From: Brenneria corticis
GTDB taxonomy: Bacteria; Pseudomonadota; Gammaproteobacteria; Enterobacterales; Enterobacteriaceae
NCBI RefSeq assembly: GCF_003115855.1
Contig: NZ_KZ819073.1
Span: 274,858 to 338,857 of the forward strand
DNA: 64,000 nucleotides
Direction: 5' to 3'
Under the pieces are notes generated by a model, which had not been told where the DNA came from, ran no database searches, and saw only the letters and a list, made by a program, of their open reading frames with translations. The position numbers and the translations under genes are program-made. Of this stretch, positions 26,323-35,256 are shown one piece after another (the stretch's first letter is position 1; every line of letters starts with the position of its first letter).

Positions 26323-26993
26323 ACCGTCCTTTTTTTCAGGTAACTGACCAGCATTGATGCGCTAATGCTGATGATAAAATAGATAAATCCGGCAAACAGG
26401 ATCATTTCAACCTGGGTTCCGTCGCGTTCCCCGATGGAGGAGGCGGTACGGAAGAAATCAGCCAGACTGAGTACATAAACCAGCGACGTATCCTGAAACA
26501 GGACGATACCCTGCGTCAGCAGCAGGGGAACCATGGCGCGGAACGCCTGCGGCAGGACCACCAGTTTCATCGACTGCCAGTTCGTCATGCCCAGCGCCAA
26601 TGCGGCCGATGCCTGCCCGCGTGCCACGCTGAGTATGCCGGCGCGGATAATTTCAGAATAATAGGCCGCCTCGAACAGTGAGAAGGCTACCATAGCCGAA
26701 ATCAGGCGAATATCCGTTTTCGGCGAAAGGCCGAGCACATTTTGCAATAAGCTGGGCACCACCAGATAGAACCACAGCAGCACCATCACCAACGGCACGG
26801 AGCGGAACACGTTCACGTACAGCTTGGCGAACCAACTGATGGGTTTTATCGAAGAGAGACGCATAACCGCCAGAATCGTCCCCCAGATAATACCGACAAT
26901 CACCGCGGTAACGGTGATTTTAAGCGTGACCGCCATGCCCTGCAGCAGGTAGGGCATACTCGGCCCGATTGAACTCCAGTCAAATTCATACAT
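26319..26993 (-). CDS. gltK: Glutamate/aspartate ABC transporter permease GltK
   Basis: 224 residues, the E. coli length. HisM/QM-type permease with about five spans. The cytoplasmic EAA loop is visible as SAALALGMTNWQSMKLVVLPQAFRA. It pairs with GltJ in the inner membrane and contacts GltL. The gene starts three bases after the gltJ stop. Confidence 0.96.
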   Translation of the reverse strand: MYEFDWSSIGPSMPYLLQGMAVTLKITVTAVIVGIIWGTILAVMRLSSIKPISWFAKLYVNVFRSVPLVMVLLWFYLVVPSLLQNVLGLSPKTDIRLISAMVAFSLFEAAYYSEIIRAGILSVARGQASAALALGMTNWQSMKLVVLPQAFRAMVPLLLTQGIVLFQDTSLVYVLSLADFFRTASSIGERDGTQVEMILFAGFIYFIISISASMLVSYLKKRTV

Positions 26994-26996
26994 GGC

Positions 26997-27737
26997 TTAT
27001 TTGCTCCCCATATTGCCCGGCAAACGGGTTTTCTGCTCTACCACCTGCATGATCAACATAATGATGGCGTTAATACCGACATAGGCCAGCGTGATCGCGG
27101 TGAAAGACTCATAGGCATGAGCGGAGTAATCCAGCAGTTTCCCGGCCTGCGCCGCCATATCCACCAGCCCGATGGTCGAGGCGATGGCGGAGTTTTTGAC
27201 CAGGTTAAGCATTTCCGAGGTTAACGGCGGAACAATAACGCGATAGGCGTTGGGCAATAAAACGTAACGGTAGGTCTGCGGCAGCGTGAGTCCCATTGCC
27301 AACCCCGCGGCCTGCTGACCGCGCGGCAACGACTGGATGCCCGCCCGCACCTGTTCGCATACCCGGGCCGCGGTAAATAACCCCAGACATACCATTGAAG
27401 AGACAAAGAACTGGATATTGGGATCGAGCTCGGCTTTAAACCACATACCGATATCGACCGGCAACAGTTCCGGCACCACCAGATACCAGGTAAAAAATTG
27501 CACGATCAGCGGTACGTTACGGAATAACTCAACGTAGCAGGTACCAATTCCCGCCAGAAAGCGATTGGGGACGGTACGTAAAATACCAAACAGGGATCCA
27601 AGAAAAAACGCGATGAGCCAAGCGCATATGGATAATGCGATCGTCACTTGCAGGCCGGACAATATCCACCCGAGATAGGTGGTATTACCGAAAGGGGCCG
27701 CTTGCAGAAATATGCCCCAGTTCCAATCTATTGACAT
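26997..27737 (-). CDS. gltJ: Glutamate/aspartate ABC transporter permease GltJ
   Basis: 246 residues. Its N-terminus (SIDWNWGIFLQ) is the usual GltJ start. The EAA loop is AAGLAMGLTLPQTYRYVLLP. It has about five or six membrane spans. Its ribosome site (CCGGAG) lies between the SroC-type terminator and the ATG, so gltJ translation depends on read-through from gltI. Confidence 0.96.
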   Translation of the reverse strand: MSIDWNWGIFLQAAPFGNTTYLGWILSGLQVTIALSICAWLIAFFLGSLFGILRTVPNRFLAGIGTCYVELFRNVPLIVQFFTWYLVVPELLPVDIGMWFKAELDPNIQFFVSSMVCLGLFTAARVCEQVRAGIQSLPRGQQAAGLAMGLTLPQTYRYVLLPNAYRVIVPPLTSEMLNLVKNSAIASTIGLVDMAAQAGKLLDYSAHAYESFTAITLAYVGINAIIMLIMQVVEQKTRLPGNMGSK

Positions 27738-27750
27738 AACAAACTCCGGT

Positions 27751-27774
27751 AAAAAAAGGTAGCGAGGCTACCCT
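27751..27774 (-). terminator. Partial terminator between gltI and gltJ (3' end of SroC)
   Basis: On the minus strand the stem GGTAGC/GCTACC (27767-27772 with 27758-27763, three-base loop) is followed by seven T. It would lower permease and ATPase output relative to the binding protein, and some read-through must occur. Confidence 0.8.
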
Positions 27775-27902
27775 GAAGATTGATGAGCGGCAATTAACAT
27801 GCGGTGGGGAACGACCACCGCATGCCTATCTGTCTGTCCTGCCGCGAATCAGCAATCATAGGGCAGGTATTTCTGATGTCTGCCCTTAATTCTCATTATT
27901 AA
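27751..27902 (-). ncRNA. sroC: SroC-like small RNA in the gltI-gltJ gap
   Basis: About 152 bases between the gltI stop and the first terminator on the gltI strand. In E. coli and Salmonella this is where SroC, a ~160-nt RNA cut from the gltIJKL message, lies; it sponges GcvB. Features seen here are two GGGCAG/CTGCCC-type segments just after gltI, a strong 10-bp hairpin (27798-27807 with 27815-27824) and a 3' terminator with a T7 run. The location and 3' end fit SroC well. The GcvB pairing has not been computed. Confidence 0.65.
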
Positions 27903-28802
27903 TTAGTTTAAAGCCTTATCATTCGGCGCCTTGAACAGGGCTTTCATTTCGTCGGAAAGCTCGAAGCTCAGATTGAGATCTCTTGGCGGGATCGGTTGTT
28001 TGAACCAGCGATCAAACCATTTTTCGGCTTCGCCGGAGGTCTGTACTTCAGCGATGGTGTCATCAACCAGTTTTTTGAATTGCGGATCGTCTTTACGCAG
28101 CATACAGCCGTAGGCTTCTTCCGATTGCGCGGTGCCGACGATTTCCCACTGACCGGCATTTTTGGCTTTGGCGCGTTCGCCCGCCAGCAAGGCGTCATCC
28201 ATCATAAAGGCCACCGCGCGGCCGCTTTCCAGCGTGCGGAAAGAGTCGCCGTGGTCTTTGGCGCTGATGATGCGCAATTTCAGCTGTTTCTCTTCGTTCA
28301 GCTTATTGAGCAGAACCTCGGACGTGGTGCCGGAGGTTACCACCACGGTTTTACCCGCCAGATCCGGGAAGTCTTTGATGCCGGAATCTTTTTTGGTCAA
28401 CAAACGGGTGCCGACAACGAAAATCGTATTAGAGAAAGCGGCCTGTTTCTGTCGTTCAAGGTTGTTGGTCGTTGAGCCGCATTCCAGATCGAAGGTGCCG
28501 TTCTGCAAGAGCGGAATACGGTTTTGCGAGGTGATAGGCAACAATTTAACCTGCAGATTAGGCGCATCTATCTTCTGCTTAACGGCTTCGACGATTTTAT
28601 CGGCGTAGGCCTGAGAATAACCGACGACTTTTTGCTGGTTATCGTAGTAAGAAAAAGGAACGGATGACTCGCGATGGCCGATAACGATAACGCCATTGTC
28701 TTTTACTTTTTTCAGCGTACCCGCCAATTCTTCGGCCTGAGCCGCCAGACTGGCTGTAGTACCAAGCAGAAGCAGTGATAGTGCCAGTTTACGCATTTGC
28801 AT
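27903..28802 (-). CDS. gltI: Glutamate/aspartate periplasmic binding protein
   Basis: 299 residues. A signal peptide (LALSLLLLGTTASLAAQA) precedes the solute-binding domain. DNGVIVIGHRESSVPFSYYD and the ligand-site region LLQNGTFDLECGSTTNN match E. coli GltI. It captures L-Glu and L-Asp in the periplasm. It is the first gene of gltIJKL and has a long leader of about 170 bases. The first methionine or the one two codons later could be the start. Confidence 0.97.
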   Translation of the reverse strand: MQMRKLALSLLLLGTTASLAAQAEELAGTLKKVKDNGVIVIGHRESSVPFSYYDNQQKVVGYSQAYADKIVEAVKQKIDAPNLQVKLLPITSQNRIPLLQNGTFDLECGSTTNNLERQKQAAFSNTIFVVGTRLLTKKDSGIKDFPDLAGKTVVVTSGTTSEVLLNKLNEEKQLKLRIISAKDHGDSFRTLESGRAVAFMMDDALLAGERAKAKNAGQWEIVGTAQSEEAYGCMLRKDDPQFKKLVDDTIAEVQTSGEAEKWFDRWFKQPIPPRDLNLSFELSDEMKALFKAPNDKALN

Positions 28803-29240
28803 GTTCTAACTCCTTTGCTGTAGTGATGGCGCTGTAGTTGCAGATCTATAGCTGTGGATCTGTCATGGTCGATCTTGTTGTTGTCGATCTAGCGCTGTGC
28901 CGCTAAATCAGTGATGCCGTTCCGCTCTGCGGTACAAAAATCATGCACCGCTAAAGAGCGAAGTAACGGCGTATACTGTTAAAAAATAGCTCATTGTAAA
29001 TAGATTGATGTGAAAATGTTTGTTTTTTGCGAGTTACTGCGCACCAAAGAGCAGCATAAAAATTGCATCGCACCTATTTAGTGCATTGCTTGCCCCAAAC
29101 ATGGGCGCTTCCGCAGCAAAACCGCAAAAAAACGTTGCGACAATCATTTACAAGATATTAAGAGGCAAAGATCGTGCCAATGAATGCCTCAAGGCATGGG
29201 TTAACATGCCTTCGGCGTGAAGTCTGCGGGGAGAGGGGGG
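28803..29240 (-). promoter_or_regulatory. gltI leader and promoter region
   Basis: 438 bases between gltI and lnt with no supported gene; a 66-codon frame at 29020-29220 has no recognisable product. On the gltI strand the leader contains the CA-rich stretch ACAACAACAAG (28874-28884), the type of site bound by the GcvB sRNA. Several GATC-containing short repeats surround it. The right end lies downstream of the lnt stop. Confidence 0.5.
28972..29000 (-). promoter_or_regulatory. Candidate sigma-70 promoter of gltIJKL
   Basis: On the minus strand TTTACA (28995-29000) and AGTATA (28972-28977) are separated by 17 bases. Transcription would begin near 28965, giving a leader of about 165 bases before the gltI ATG. 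The -10 match is only fair. Confidence 0.4.
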
Positions 29241-30770
29241 TTAACGGCGACGCAGGCTGAAGATAATGGCGATAAAACCGCACAGCAGGCTGATAACCCA
29301 TAGCGGCCAGGAGCCGAACCGGGCGTAGGGGGTGAGACCGGAAGCGGGAACGACCTGGGTATCCAGCACCGCGCGGGTAAACTGCGGCAGGCTGGCGCTG
29401 ATGGCGCCGTCAGGGGAGATCACGGCGGTAACGCCGTTGTTGGTGCCGCGCACCAAAGGACGGCCCAACTCCAGCGCGCGCATCCGCGCCATCTGGAAGT
29501 GCTGCCACGGCCCGATGGAGTGGCCGAACCAGGCGTCGTTCGAAATGGTCAACAGCATATCCGTGTCTTCACGGAAGTTATCCCGCATCTGCTGGCCCAG
29601 GATAATTTCGTAGCAGATGGCCGGGGTCAGCTTATGGCCGTTAATGTCCAGCTGCGGCTGGATGTAATTGCCGCGGCTGAAAGAGGACATCGGTAAATCG
29701 AAAAGCGGTGCCAGCGGGCGCAACAGCGTTTCCAGCGGAACAAATTCGCCAAACGGCACCAGATGATGCTTGTTGTAACGGTTCGCGGTCGGATAGTGGT
29801 AAGGGGTTTTATCGCCCAGCACGATAATGCTGTTGTAATCATCAAACAGAGATCCATTGCGACGCGAGTCGACAATACCGGTTACCAGGCGGCTATTGTG
29901 GCTGCGCAGCAGCTCATCGAGCCGCGTAAGGTAAGGGCCCTGGCGTACCTCGATGTCCGGAATGGCCGATTCGGGCCAGATGATAATCGGCGCCTTATCC
30001 ATATAAGGCAGGCTGTTATCCAGATAGGTTCTCAGCGTACTCTGCAGCTGTTCCGGGTTCCATTTCAGCTCCTGAGGGATATTGCCCTGCACCAGCGCGA
30101 CATTTACCGCGCGTTCCGGCCGCAGGTCATACCATTGAATATTGCGCAGCGACCATGGCAAGGCCAGCAGCGCCAGGGCGATAACCGCAGGGCCGATACG
30201 GCGTTGATGCAGGGCGAAAACCAGCAGGCCGCTGATGCTCACCAGCAGGAAGGTAATGGCGTCGACGCCCAGAATTGGCGCGATCCCTTTCAGCGGGCCG
30301 TTAATCTGGCTGTAGCCGAACTGCAGCCACGGAAAACCGGTGAGCACCCAGCCGCGCAGAAATTCGGTCACCTGCCACAGCACGGGCGCGGCGATCGCCA
30401 GGCGCCACCAGGTGGTTTTGGGCCACAAACGCGCCAGCAGAACGGAAAACAGCAACGGGTAGAGCGCCAGATAGGCGGCCAGCAGCACCACCAGCGCGAC
30501 GTTGACCGGCTCGGGCATGCCGCCGAACTGGGCAATACTGACGTAAACCCAGTTTACGCCGCTGCCGAACAGGCCGAATCCCCAGCTGAAGCCGATCCAG
30601 GCTGACTGGCGTACGGTTCGATTCAGCAGCAGGGCCTGCAATCCCATCAAGGCGAGCGGCGCCGCCGGCCAGATATCAAACGGAGAAAACGCCAATGTGC
30701 CGCAGGCGCCAAACAAGAGCGCCAGCAGGACGCGAACCTGCTGGCGTTGCAGTAAAGAGAGGACGGCCAT
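29241..30770 (-). CDS. lnt: Apolipoprotein N-acyltransferase
   Basis: 509 residues from the ATG at 30770. It adds the third acyl chain to lipoproteins. An N-terminal region of about six spans precedes a nitrilase-like periplasmic domain. The Glu-Lys-Cys triad is visible in IIWPESAIPD, YNKHHLVPFGEFVPLE and AICYEIILGQQ. It lies seven bases after corC and is cotranscribed with ybeZ-ybeY-corC. Confidence 0.97.
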   Translation of the reverse strand: MAVLSLLQRQQVRVLLALLFGACGTLAFSPFDIWPAAPLALMGLQALLLNRTVRQSAWIGFSWGFGLFGSGVNWVYVSIAQFGGMPEPVNVALVVLLAAYLALYPLLFSVLLARLWPKTTWWRLAIAAPVLWQVTEFLRGWVLTGFPWLQFGYSQINGPLKGIAPILGVDAITFLLVSISGLLVFALHQRRIGPAVIALALLALPWSLRNIQWYDLRPERAVNVALVQGNIPQELKWNPEQLQSTLRTYLDNSLPYMDKAPIIIWPESAIPDIEVRQGPYLTRLDELLRSHNSRLVTGIVDSRRNGSLFDDYNSIIVLGDKTPYHYPTANRYNKHHLVPFGEFVPLETLLRPLAPLFDLPMSSFSRGNYIQPQLDINGHKLTPAICYEIILGQQMRDNFREDTDMLLTISNDAWFGHSIGPWQHFQMARMRALELGRPLVRGTNNGVTAVISPDGAISASLPQFTRAVLDTQVVPASGLTPYARFGSWPLWVISLLCGFIAIIFSLRRR

Positions 30771-30777
30771 TGTCAAA

Positions 30778-31656
30778 TTAGTCTTCCAGTTGCGGTTGAG
30801 GCGCGTTGTCAGGGATTCTGACGTGTACCTGAATGATACGGCGGCTGTCGGCCATGGCGACTTTAAACAGGTAACCTTCTATTTCGATGGTTTCCCCGCG
30901 GGCGGGCAGGTGGCCGAAAGACTGCATGATTAAACCGCCGATGGTATCGACCTCTTCGTCGCTGAACTGCGTGCCGAACGCTTCATTGAAGTCTTCAATG
31001 TCGGTGAGCGCGCGCACGGTATAGGTGTTGCGGTTGAGCTGGCGAATATCGCGGTCTTCCTCGTCGTCGTATTCGTCTTCAATCTCGCCGACGATCAATT
31101 CAAGAATGTCTTCAATGGTGACCAGACCGGAAACGCCGCCAAATTCGTCAATCACGATGGCCATGTGATAGCGCAGAGAGCGGAATTCGTTCAGCATCCG
31201 GTCGACGCGTTTGCTTTCCGGCACCACCACCGCGGAGCGCAGCACTTTATCCATGCTGAACGGCTCGGAATCGCTGCGCATAAACGGCAGCAGGTCTTTG
31301 GCCATCAGGATCCCTTCGATATGATCTTTATCTTCGCTGATGACGGGAAAACGGGAATGGGCGGATTCGATAATGACATCCAGGCACTCTTCCAGCGTTT
31401 GATTGTGTTTCAGGGTAATCATCTGCGAACGCGGGATCATGATATCGCGCACGCGTTGCTCGGCGATATCCATCACGCCCTCGAGCATATCGCGGGTTTC
31501 CGGATCAATCAGATCGTTCTGTTCCGAATCACGGATAAGCGTCAGCAGATCGTTGCGATCTTTCGGTTCACCGTGAAAAAGCTGATTGAGAATAAGGGAA
31601 AAGAAACCCTTCTTGGGACTGGGGCTATCGCTGTTTTGAGAATGGTCGTCGCTCAT
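30778..31656 (-). CDS. corC: CorC (YbeX), CBS-domain protein linked to Co2+/Mg2+ efflux and ribosomes
   Basis: 292 residues. Two CBS domains lie in the middle (VRDIMIPRSQMITL and IEGILMAKDLLPFMR; VDRMLNEFRSLRYHMAIVIDEFGG), followed by a CorC/HlyC C-terminal domain. Historically tied to cobalt and magnesium efflux; its position in ybeZ-ybeY-corC-lnt also links it to ribosome care. It is soluble, with an acidic C-terminus. Confidence 0.96.
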   Translation of the reverse strand: MSDDHSQNSDSPSPKKGFFSLILNQLFHGEPKDRNDLLTLIRDSEQNDLIDPETRDMLEGVMDIAEQRVRDIMIPRSQMITLKHNQTLEECLDVIIESAHSRFPVISEDKDHIEGILMAKDLLPFMRSDSEPFSMDKVLRSAVVVPESKRVDRMLNEFRSLRYHMAIVIDEFGGVSGLVTIEDILELIVGEIEDEYDDEEDRDIRQLNRNTYTVRALTDIEDFNEAFGTQFSDEEVDTIGGLIMQSFGHLPARGETIEIEGYLFKVAMADSRRIIQVHVRIPDNAPQPQLED

Positions 31657-31770
31657 GGCGTTTTAGTGAATATCACTCATGTTAATGAATAATTATCAGC
31701 AGGTTGAGAGTAACATGATGCAGCCTGACTGACGTGGAAATAAGCAATTGCGTAAAATCAAATTGGCTAT

Positions 31771-32250
31771 TTAATCGGCAAGGCCGTCTTTTTCCGCAAG
31801 ATAGGGATCGGCATACCCCATATTTTGCATAATCTCCGTTTCCAGCGCCTCCATCTCTTCGGCTTCGCTGTCTTCGATATGGTCATACCCTAGCAGATGC
31901 AGACTACCATGGACAACCATATGTGCCCAGTGCTCCTCCGGCGTCTTTTCCTGCTCGGCCGCTTCCTGTTCCACCACCTGACGGCAGATGATTAAATCCC
32001 CCAGCAGGGGAAGCTCCACTTCCGGCGGCGCTTCAAACGGGAAAGAGAGCACGTTGGTCGGCTTGTCTTTACCCCGGTAGGTGTGATTCAGGTGGCGGCT
32101 TTCCGCCTCGTCCACGATGCGGATGGTCACCTCTGAAACCGCCTGAAACTGGGGCAGCACCCCATCCAGCCAGCGTTGGAAATCCTTTTCATCAGGCAGG
32201 CCCTGGGTCTGCTCGCTGGCGATTTGTAAATCGAGAATGACCTGGCTCAT
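31771..32250 (-). CDS. ybeY: Endoribonuclease YbeY
   Basis: 159 residues. The zinc motif HGSLHLLGYDH defines the family; the conserved arginine and asparagine lie in LNHTYRGKDKPTNVLSF. YbeY matures the 3' end of 16S rRNA and takes part in ribosome quality control. Its start overlaps the ybeZ stop by four bases. A 114-bp gap with no supported gene follows before corC. Confidence 0.97.
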   Translation of the reverse strand: MSQVILDLQIASEQTQGLPDEKDFQRWLDGVLPQFQAVSEVTIRIVDEAESRHLNHTYRGKDKPTNVLSFPFEAPPEVELPLLGDLIICRQVVEQEAAEQEKTPEEHWAHMVVHGSLHLLGYDHIEDSEAEEMEALETEIMQNMGYADPYLAEKDGLAD

Positions 32251-33302
32251 TTGCGTTCCTGCTCTGCGGCCGACTGCGCTTCCCGTTTGCGTTGTTCCGC
32301 CAGCGCGTCTTTGCGTTTCTGGTCGGCAATCTCCCAGGCTTCATAGGCATTGACGATTCGGGCCACCACCGGGTGGCGCACCACGTCTTCGCTGCTGAAG
32401 AAATTAAAGCTGATTTCCTCGACGTCGGCCAGTACCTCGATGGCGTGACGCAGGCCCGATTTCTGGTTGCGCGGCAGGTCGATCTGCGTGACGTCGCCGG
32501 TGATCACCGCCTTGGAGTTAAAGCCGATGCGGGTCAGAAACATCTTCATTTGCTCAATGCTGGTATTCTGGCTTTCATCCAGAATGATAAACGCATCGTT
32601 CAGGGTACGGCCACGCATGTAAGCCAACGGCGCTACTTCGATCACATTACGTTCAATCAGTTTTTCGACTTTCTCGAAGCCGAGCATTTCGAACAGGGCG
32701 TCATACAGCGGACGCAGGTAGGGATCGACCTTCTGGCTCAGATCGCCGGGCAGAAAGCCCAGTTTCTCGCCGGCTTCCACGGCGGGGCGGGTCAGCAGAA
32801 TACGGCGGATTTCCTGACGTTCGAGGGCGTCGACGGCGGCGGCCACGGCCAGATAGGTTTTCCCCGTCCCCGCCGGGCCGACGCCGAAGGTGATGTCGTG
32901 ATCCAGCACGTTGGCGATATATTGCGCCTGATTGGGGGTACGCGGTTTAATCACGCCGCGCTTGGTGCGGATGTTAATCGCTTTGCCGTAATCCGGAACG
33001 CTTTCGGCCGACTGTTCCAGCGCGCGCGATTCTTTAATGGCAAGGTGAATCTGCTCGGGCTCGACATCGCCGATGGCGCCGCGCACCGGAGCGGTATCGA
33101 CGTACAGACGGTGCAGAATATCGGCTGCGGCCTCTACGCAGAGCGTTTTGCCGACCAGCTTGAATCTATTATCCTGCCGATTAATCTCAATGCCCAAACG
33201 GCGTTCCAGCTGTTTAACGTTGTCGTCAAACGGGCCGCAGAGGCTTTGCAGGCGTTGGTTATCTGCGGGTTCAAGGGCAATCTCTTTTGTCGTTACGTTC
33301 AA
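32247..33302 (-). CDS. ybeZ: PhoH-like ATPase YbeZ
   Basis: 351 residues. PhoH-type P-loop NTPase with Walker A GPAGTGKTYLAVAAA and Walker B FIILDESQNTS; LLTRPAVEAGEKLGFLPGD is typical. It is thought to act with YbeY on RNA. The C-terminus is highly charged (RKDALAEQRKREAQ). It is the first gene after miaB on this strand, 324 bases away. Confidence 0.95.
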   Translation of the reverse strand: MNVTTKEIALEPADNQRLQSLCGPFDDNVKQLERRLGIEINRQDNRFKLVGKTLCVEAAADILHRLYVDTAPVRGAIGDVEPEQIHLAIKESRALEQSAESVPDYGKAINIRTKRGVIKPRTPNQAQYIANVLDHDITFGVGPAGTGKTYLAVAAAVDALERQEIRRILLTRPAVEAGEKLGFLPGDLSQKVDPYLRPLYDALFEMLGFEKVEKLIERNVIEVAPLAYMRGRTLNDAFIILDESQNTSIEQMKMFLTRIGFNSKAVITGDVTQIDLPRNQKSGLRHAIEVLADVEEISFNFFSSEDVVRHPVVARIVNAYEAWEIADQKRKDALAEQRKREAQSAAEQERK

Positions 33303-33626
33303 ATTATTCCTCTTGGGCTTTAGCGGCAGGCCGCGTGACGACCTGTATCAGATAGCGCAGTTTTCGCTGCGCCACATGTATGAATTATTTATCGCTAATG
33401 GCAAATGGCGCAAGTAGCAATCTGCTGACAAAGCTCATAATACACCACGATCCTCCTCCGCGGCCCACTCCCGCGAAGGCGGGAATCAGCCGATGGCTGT
33501 TTGCGGTTCAGGGGGAGATTCCCGCCTAATGCCGCGGGAATGACGGGGTTGGGAAGGTTTGTCAGCAACCTCAATGGGTGGCAACGCCACCCATAGTTTG
33601 GAGATGCAACCCGCTTCGTTCGACGA
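33303..33626. other. Intergenic region miaB / ybeZ with hairpin cluster
   Basis: 324 bases with no gene. It holds the palindromic repeat cluster described separately. The left part, just upstream of ybeZ, should contain the ybeZ promoter, which I could not define. Confidence 0.5.
33447..33593. repeat. Palindromic repeat cluster (REP-like)
   Basis: Three dyads occur in a row: CCCGC-GAAG-GCGGG, then TCCCGC with GCGGGA across eight bases, then TGGGTGGC-AAC-GCCACCCA (33575-33593). The first two are also joined by an outer 11-bp inverted repeat (AGGCGGGAATC with GATTCCCGCCT). This nested GC-rich form is typical of dispersed intergenic palindromes and could stabilise or end the miaB message. Confidence 0.65.
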
Positions 33627-35051
33627 TCAGGGCTGGTAAATGCCCACGCCGATTTCGTTCTCTTTACGGGTGCGGGCAATCACCGCGGAAGGGGATTCGT
33701 GCACGCGCAGATCCATCTGATCTTCGGTGCGCACCACAATACCGCGCAATGAGTTGGGGTAAACGTCGACGATTTCCACATCGACAAATTTACCAATCAT
33801 GTCCGGCGTGCCTTCAAAGTTGACCACGCGGTTGTTCTCCGTGCGCCCTGACAGCTCCATTACGCTCTTGCGCGAGGTGCCTTCCACCAGAATGCGCTGG
33901 ATGGTGCCCTGCATGCGGCGGCTATATTGCATCGCCTGCTGGCTGATGCGCTCCTGCAAAATGTACAGACGCTGCTTTTTCTCTTCTTCCGTGACGTCGT
34001 CCACCATGTCCGCCGCCGGCGTTCCCGGTCGAGCGGAATATATAAAGCTGAAGCTCATATCGAAATTGACATCGGCGATCAGCTTCATGGTTTGTTCAAA
34101 GTCGGCCTGCGTTTCGCCGGGGAAGCCGACGATAAAGTCGGAACTTATCTGAATATCCGGGCGTGCGTTGCGCAGTTTGCGGATGATCGCCTTATATTCC
34201 AGCGCGGTATGATTACGCTTCATCATGTTCAGTACGCGGTCGGAGCCGCTCTGTACCGGCAAATGCAGGAAGCTGACCAGTTCCGGCGTGTCTTCATAGA
34301 CGCTGATGATGTCGTCTGTGAACTCAATCGGATAGCTGGTGGTGAAACGAATACGGTCGATGCCGTCGATGGCCGCCACCAGGCGCAGCAGTTCGGCGAA
34401 TGAGCAGATTTCACCATTGTAGGCGCCGCCGCGGTAGGCGTTGACGTTCTGCCCCAGCAGGTTTACTTCACGCACCCCTTGCGCGGCCAACTGGGCGATT
34501 TCAAACAGCACGTCATCGCACGGACGGCTGACTTCTTCGCCGCGGGTATAAGGCACGACGCAGTAGGTACAATATTTGTTGCAGCCTTCCATAATGGAGA
34601 CGAACGCCGTCGGACCTTCCGCCTTCGGTTCCGGCAGCCGGTCGAACTTCTCGATTTCAGGGAAGCTGATATCCACTATCGGGCTACGGGTGCCCTGCAC
34701 GTGGTTAATCATTTCCGGCAGGCGATGTAATGTCTGCGGGCCGAAAATGACGTCGACATAGTGCGCGCGATCCCGGATGTGCGCCCCTTCCTGCGAAGCC
34801 ACGCAGCCGCCAACGCCGATAATCAGCTCTGGGTTGTTCTCTTTCAGCGCTCTCCAGCGGCCAAGTTGATGGAAGACCTTTTCCTGCGCTTTTTCACGGA
34901 TGGAGCAGGTGTTCAGCAGCAGAACATCCGCCTCTTCCGCGACCTCGGTTAGTTCATAACCGTGCGTACTTCCCAGTAAGTCGGCTATCTTCGATGAATC
35001 GTATTCGTTCATCTGACAGCCCCAGGTTTTAATATGCAGTTTTTTTGTCAT
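33627..35051 (-). CDS. miaB: tRNA-2-methylthio-N6-isopentenyladenosine synthase
   Basis: 474 residues from MTKKLHIKTWGCQMNEYDSS, the E. coli length; the frame runs on upstream to 35234 but that part is unrelated. A radical-SAM methylthiotransferase acting on A37 of tRNAs. The N-terminal UPF0004 cluster cysteines are in KTWGCQMNE, LLNTCSIRE and GVGGCVASQ, the radical-SAM cysteines in CNKYCTYCVVPY. A C-terminal TRAM domain follows. It is divergent from ubiF. Confidence 0.97.
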   Translation of the reverse strand: MTKKLHIKTWGCQMNEYDSSKIADLLGSTHGYELTEVAEEADVLLLNTCSIREKAQEKVFHQLGRWRALKENNPELIIGVGGCVASQEGAHIRDRAHYVDVIFGPQTLHRLPEMINHVQGTRSPIVDISFPEIEKFDRLPEPKAEGPTAFVSIMEGCNKYCTYCVVPYTRGEEVSRPCDDVLFEIAQLAAQGVREVNLLGQNVNAYRGGAYNGEICSFAELLRLVAAIDGIDRIRFTTSYPIEFTDDIISVYEDTPELVSFLHLPVQSGSDRVLNMMKRNHTALEYKAIIRKLRNARPDIQISSDFIVGFPGETQADFEQTMKLIADVNFDMSFSFIYSARPGTPAADMVDDVTEEEKKQRLYILQERISQQAMQYSRRMQGTIQRILVEGTSRKSVMELSGRTENNRVVNFEGTPDMIGKFVDVEIVDVYPNSLRGIVVRTEDQMDLRVHESPSAVIARTRKENEIGVGIYQP

Positions 35052-35256
35052 CGACTTGCCATTACTCAGTGCGGGTAAGAAAGCTTTCCCTTTATTGGGG
35101 GCGCGTATTGTAATCTTTTGCTGCCGTTGTGACCAGAGTTCGCAAACATTCCCCCGGCAAAGCGGAGCGCGGTTATAAAAAGTCGGCCTGAAATCCAGTA
35201 CACTGTTTTCTATTATATTGCTGATAAGAAGCATAGCCAGATAGGGATAAAACAGT

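Noticed and set aside
29020..29220. 66-codon frame between gltI and lnt
   Set aside because: No family resemblance, and it covers the likely gltI promoter on the other strand.
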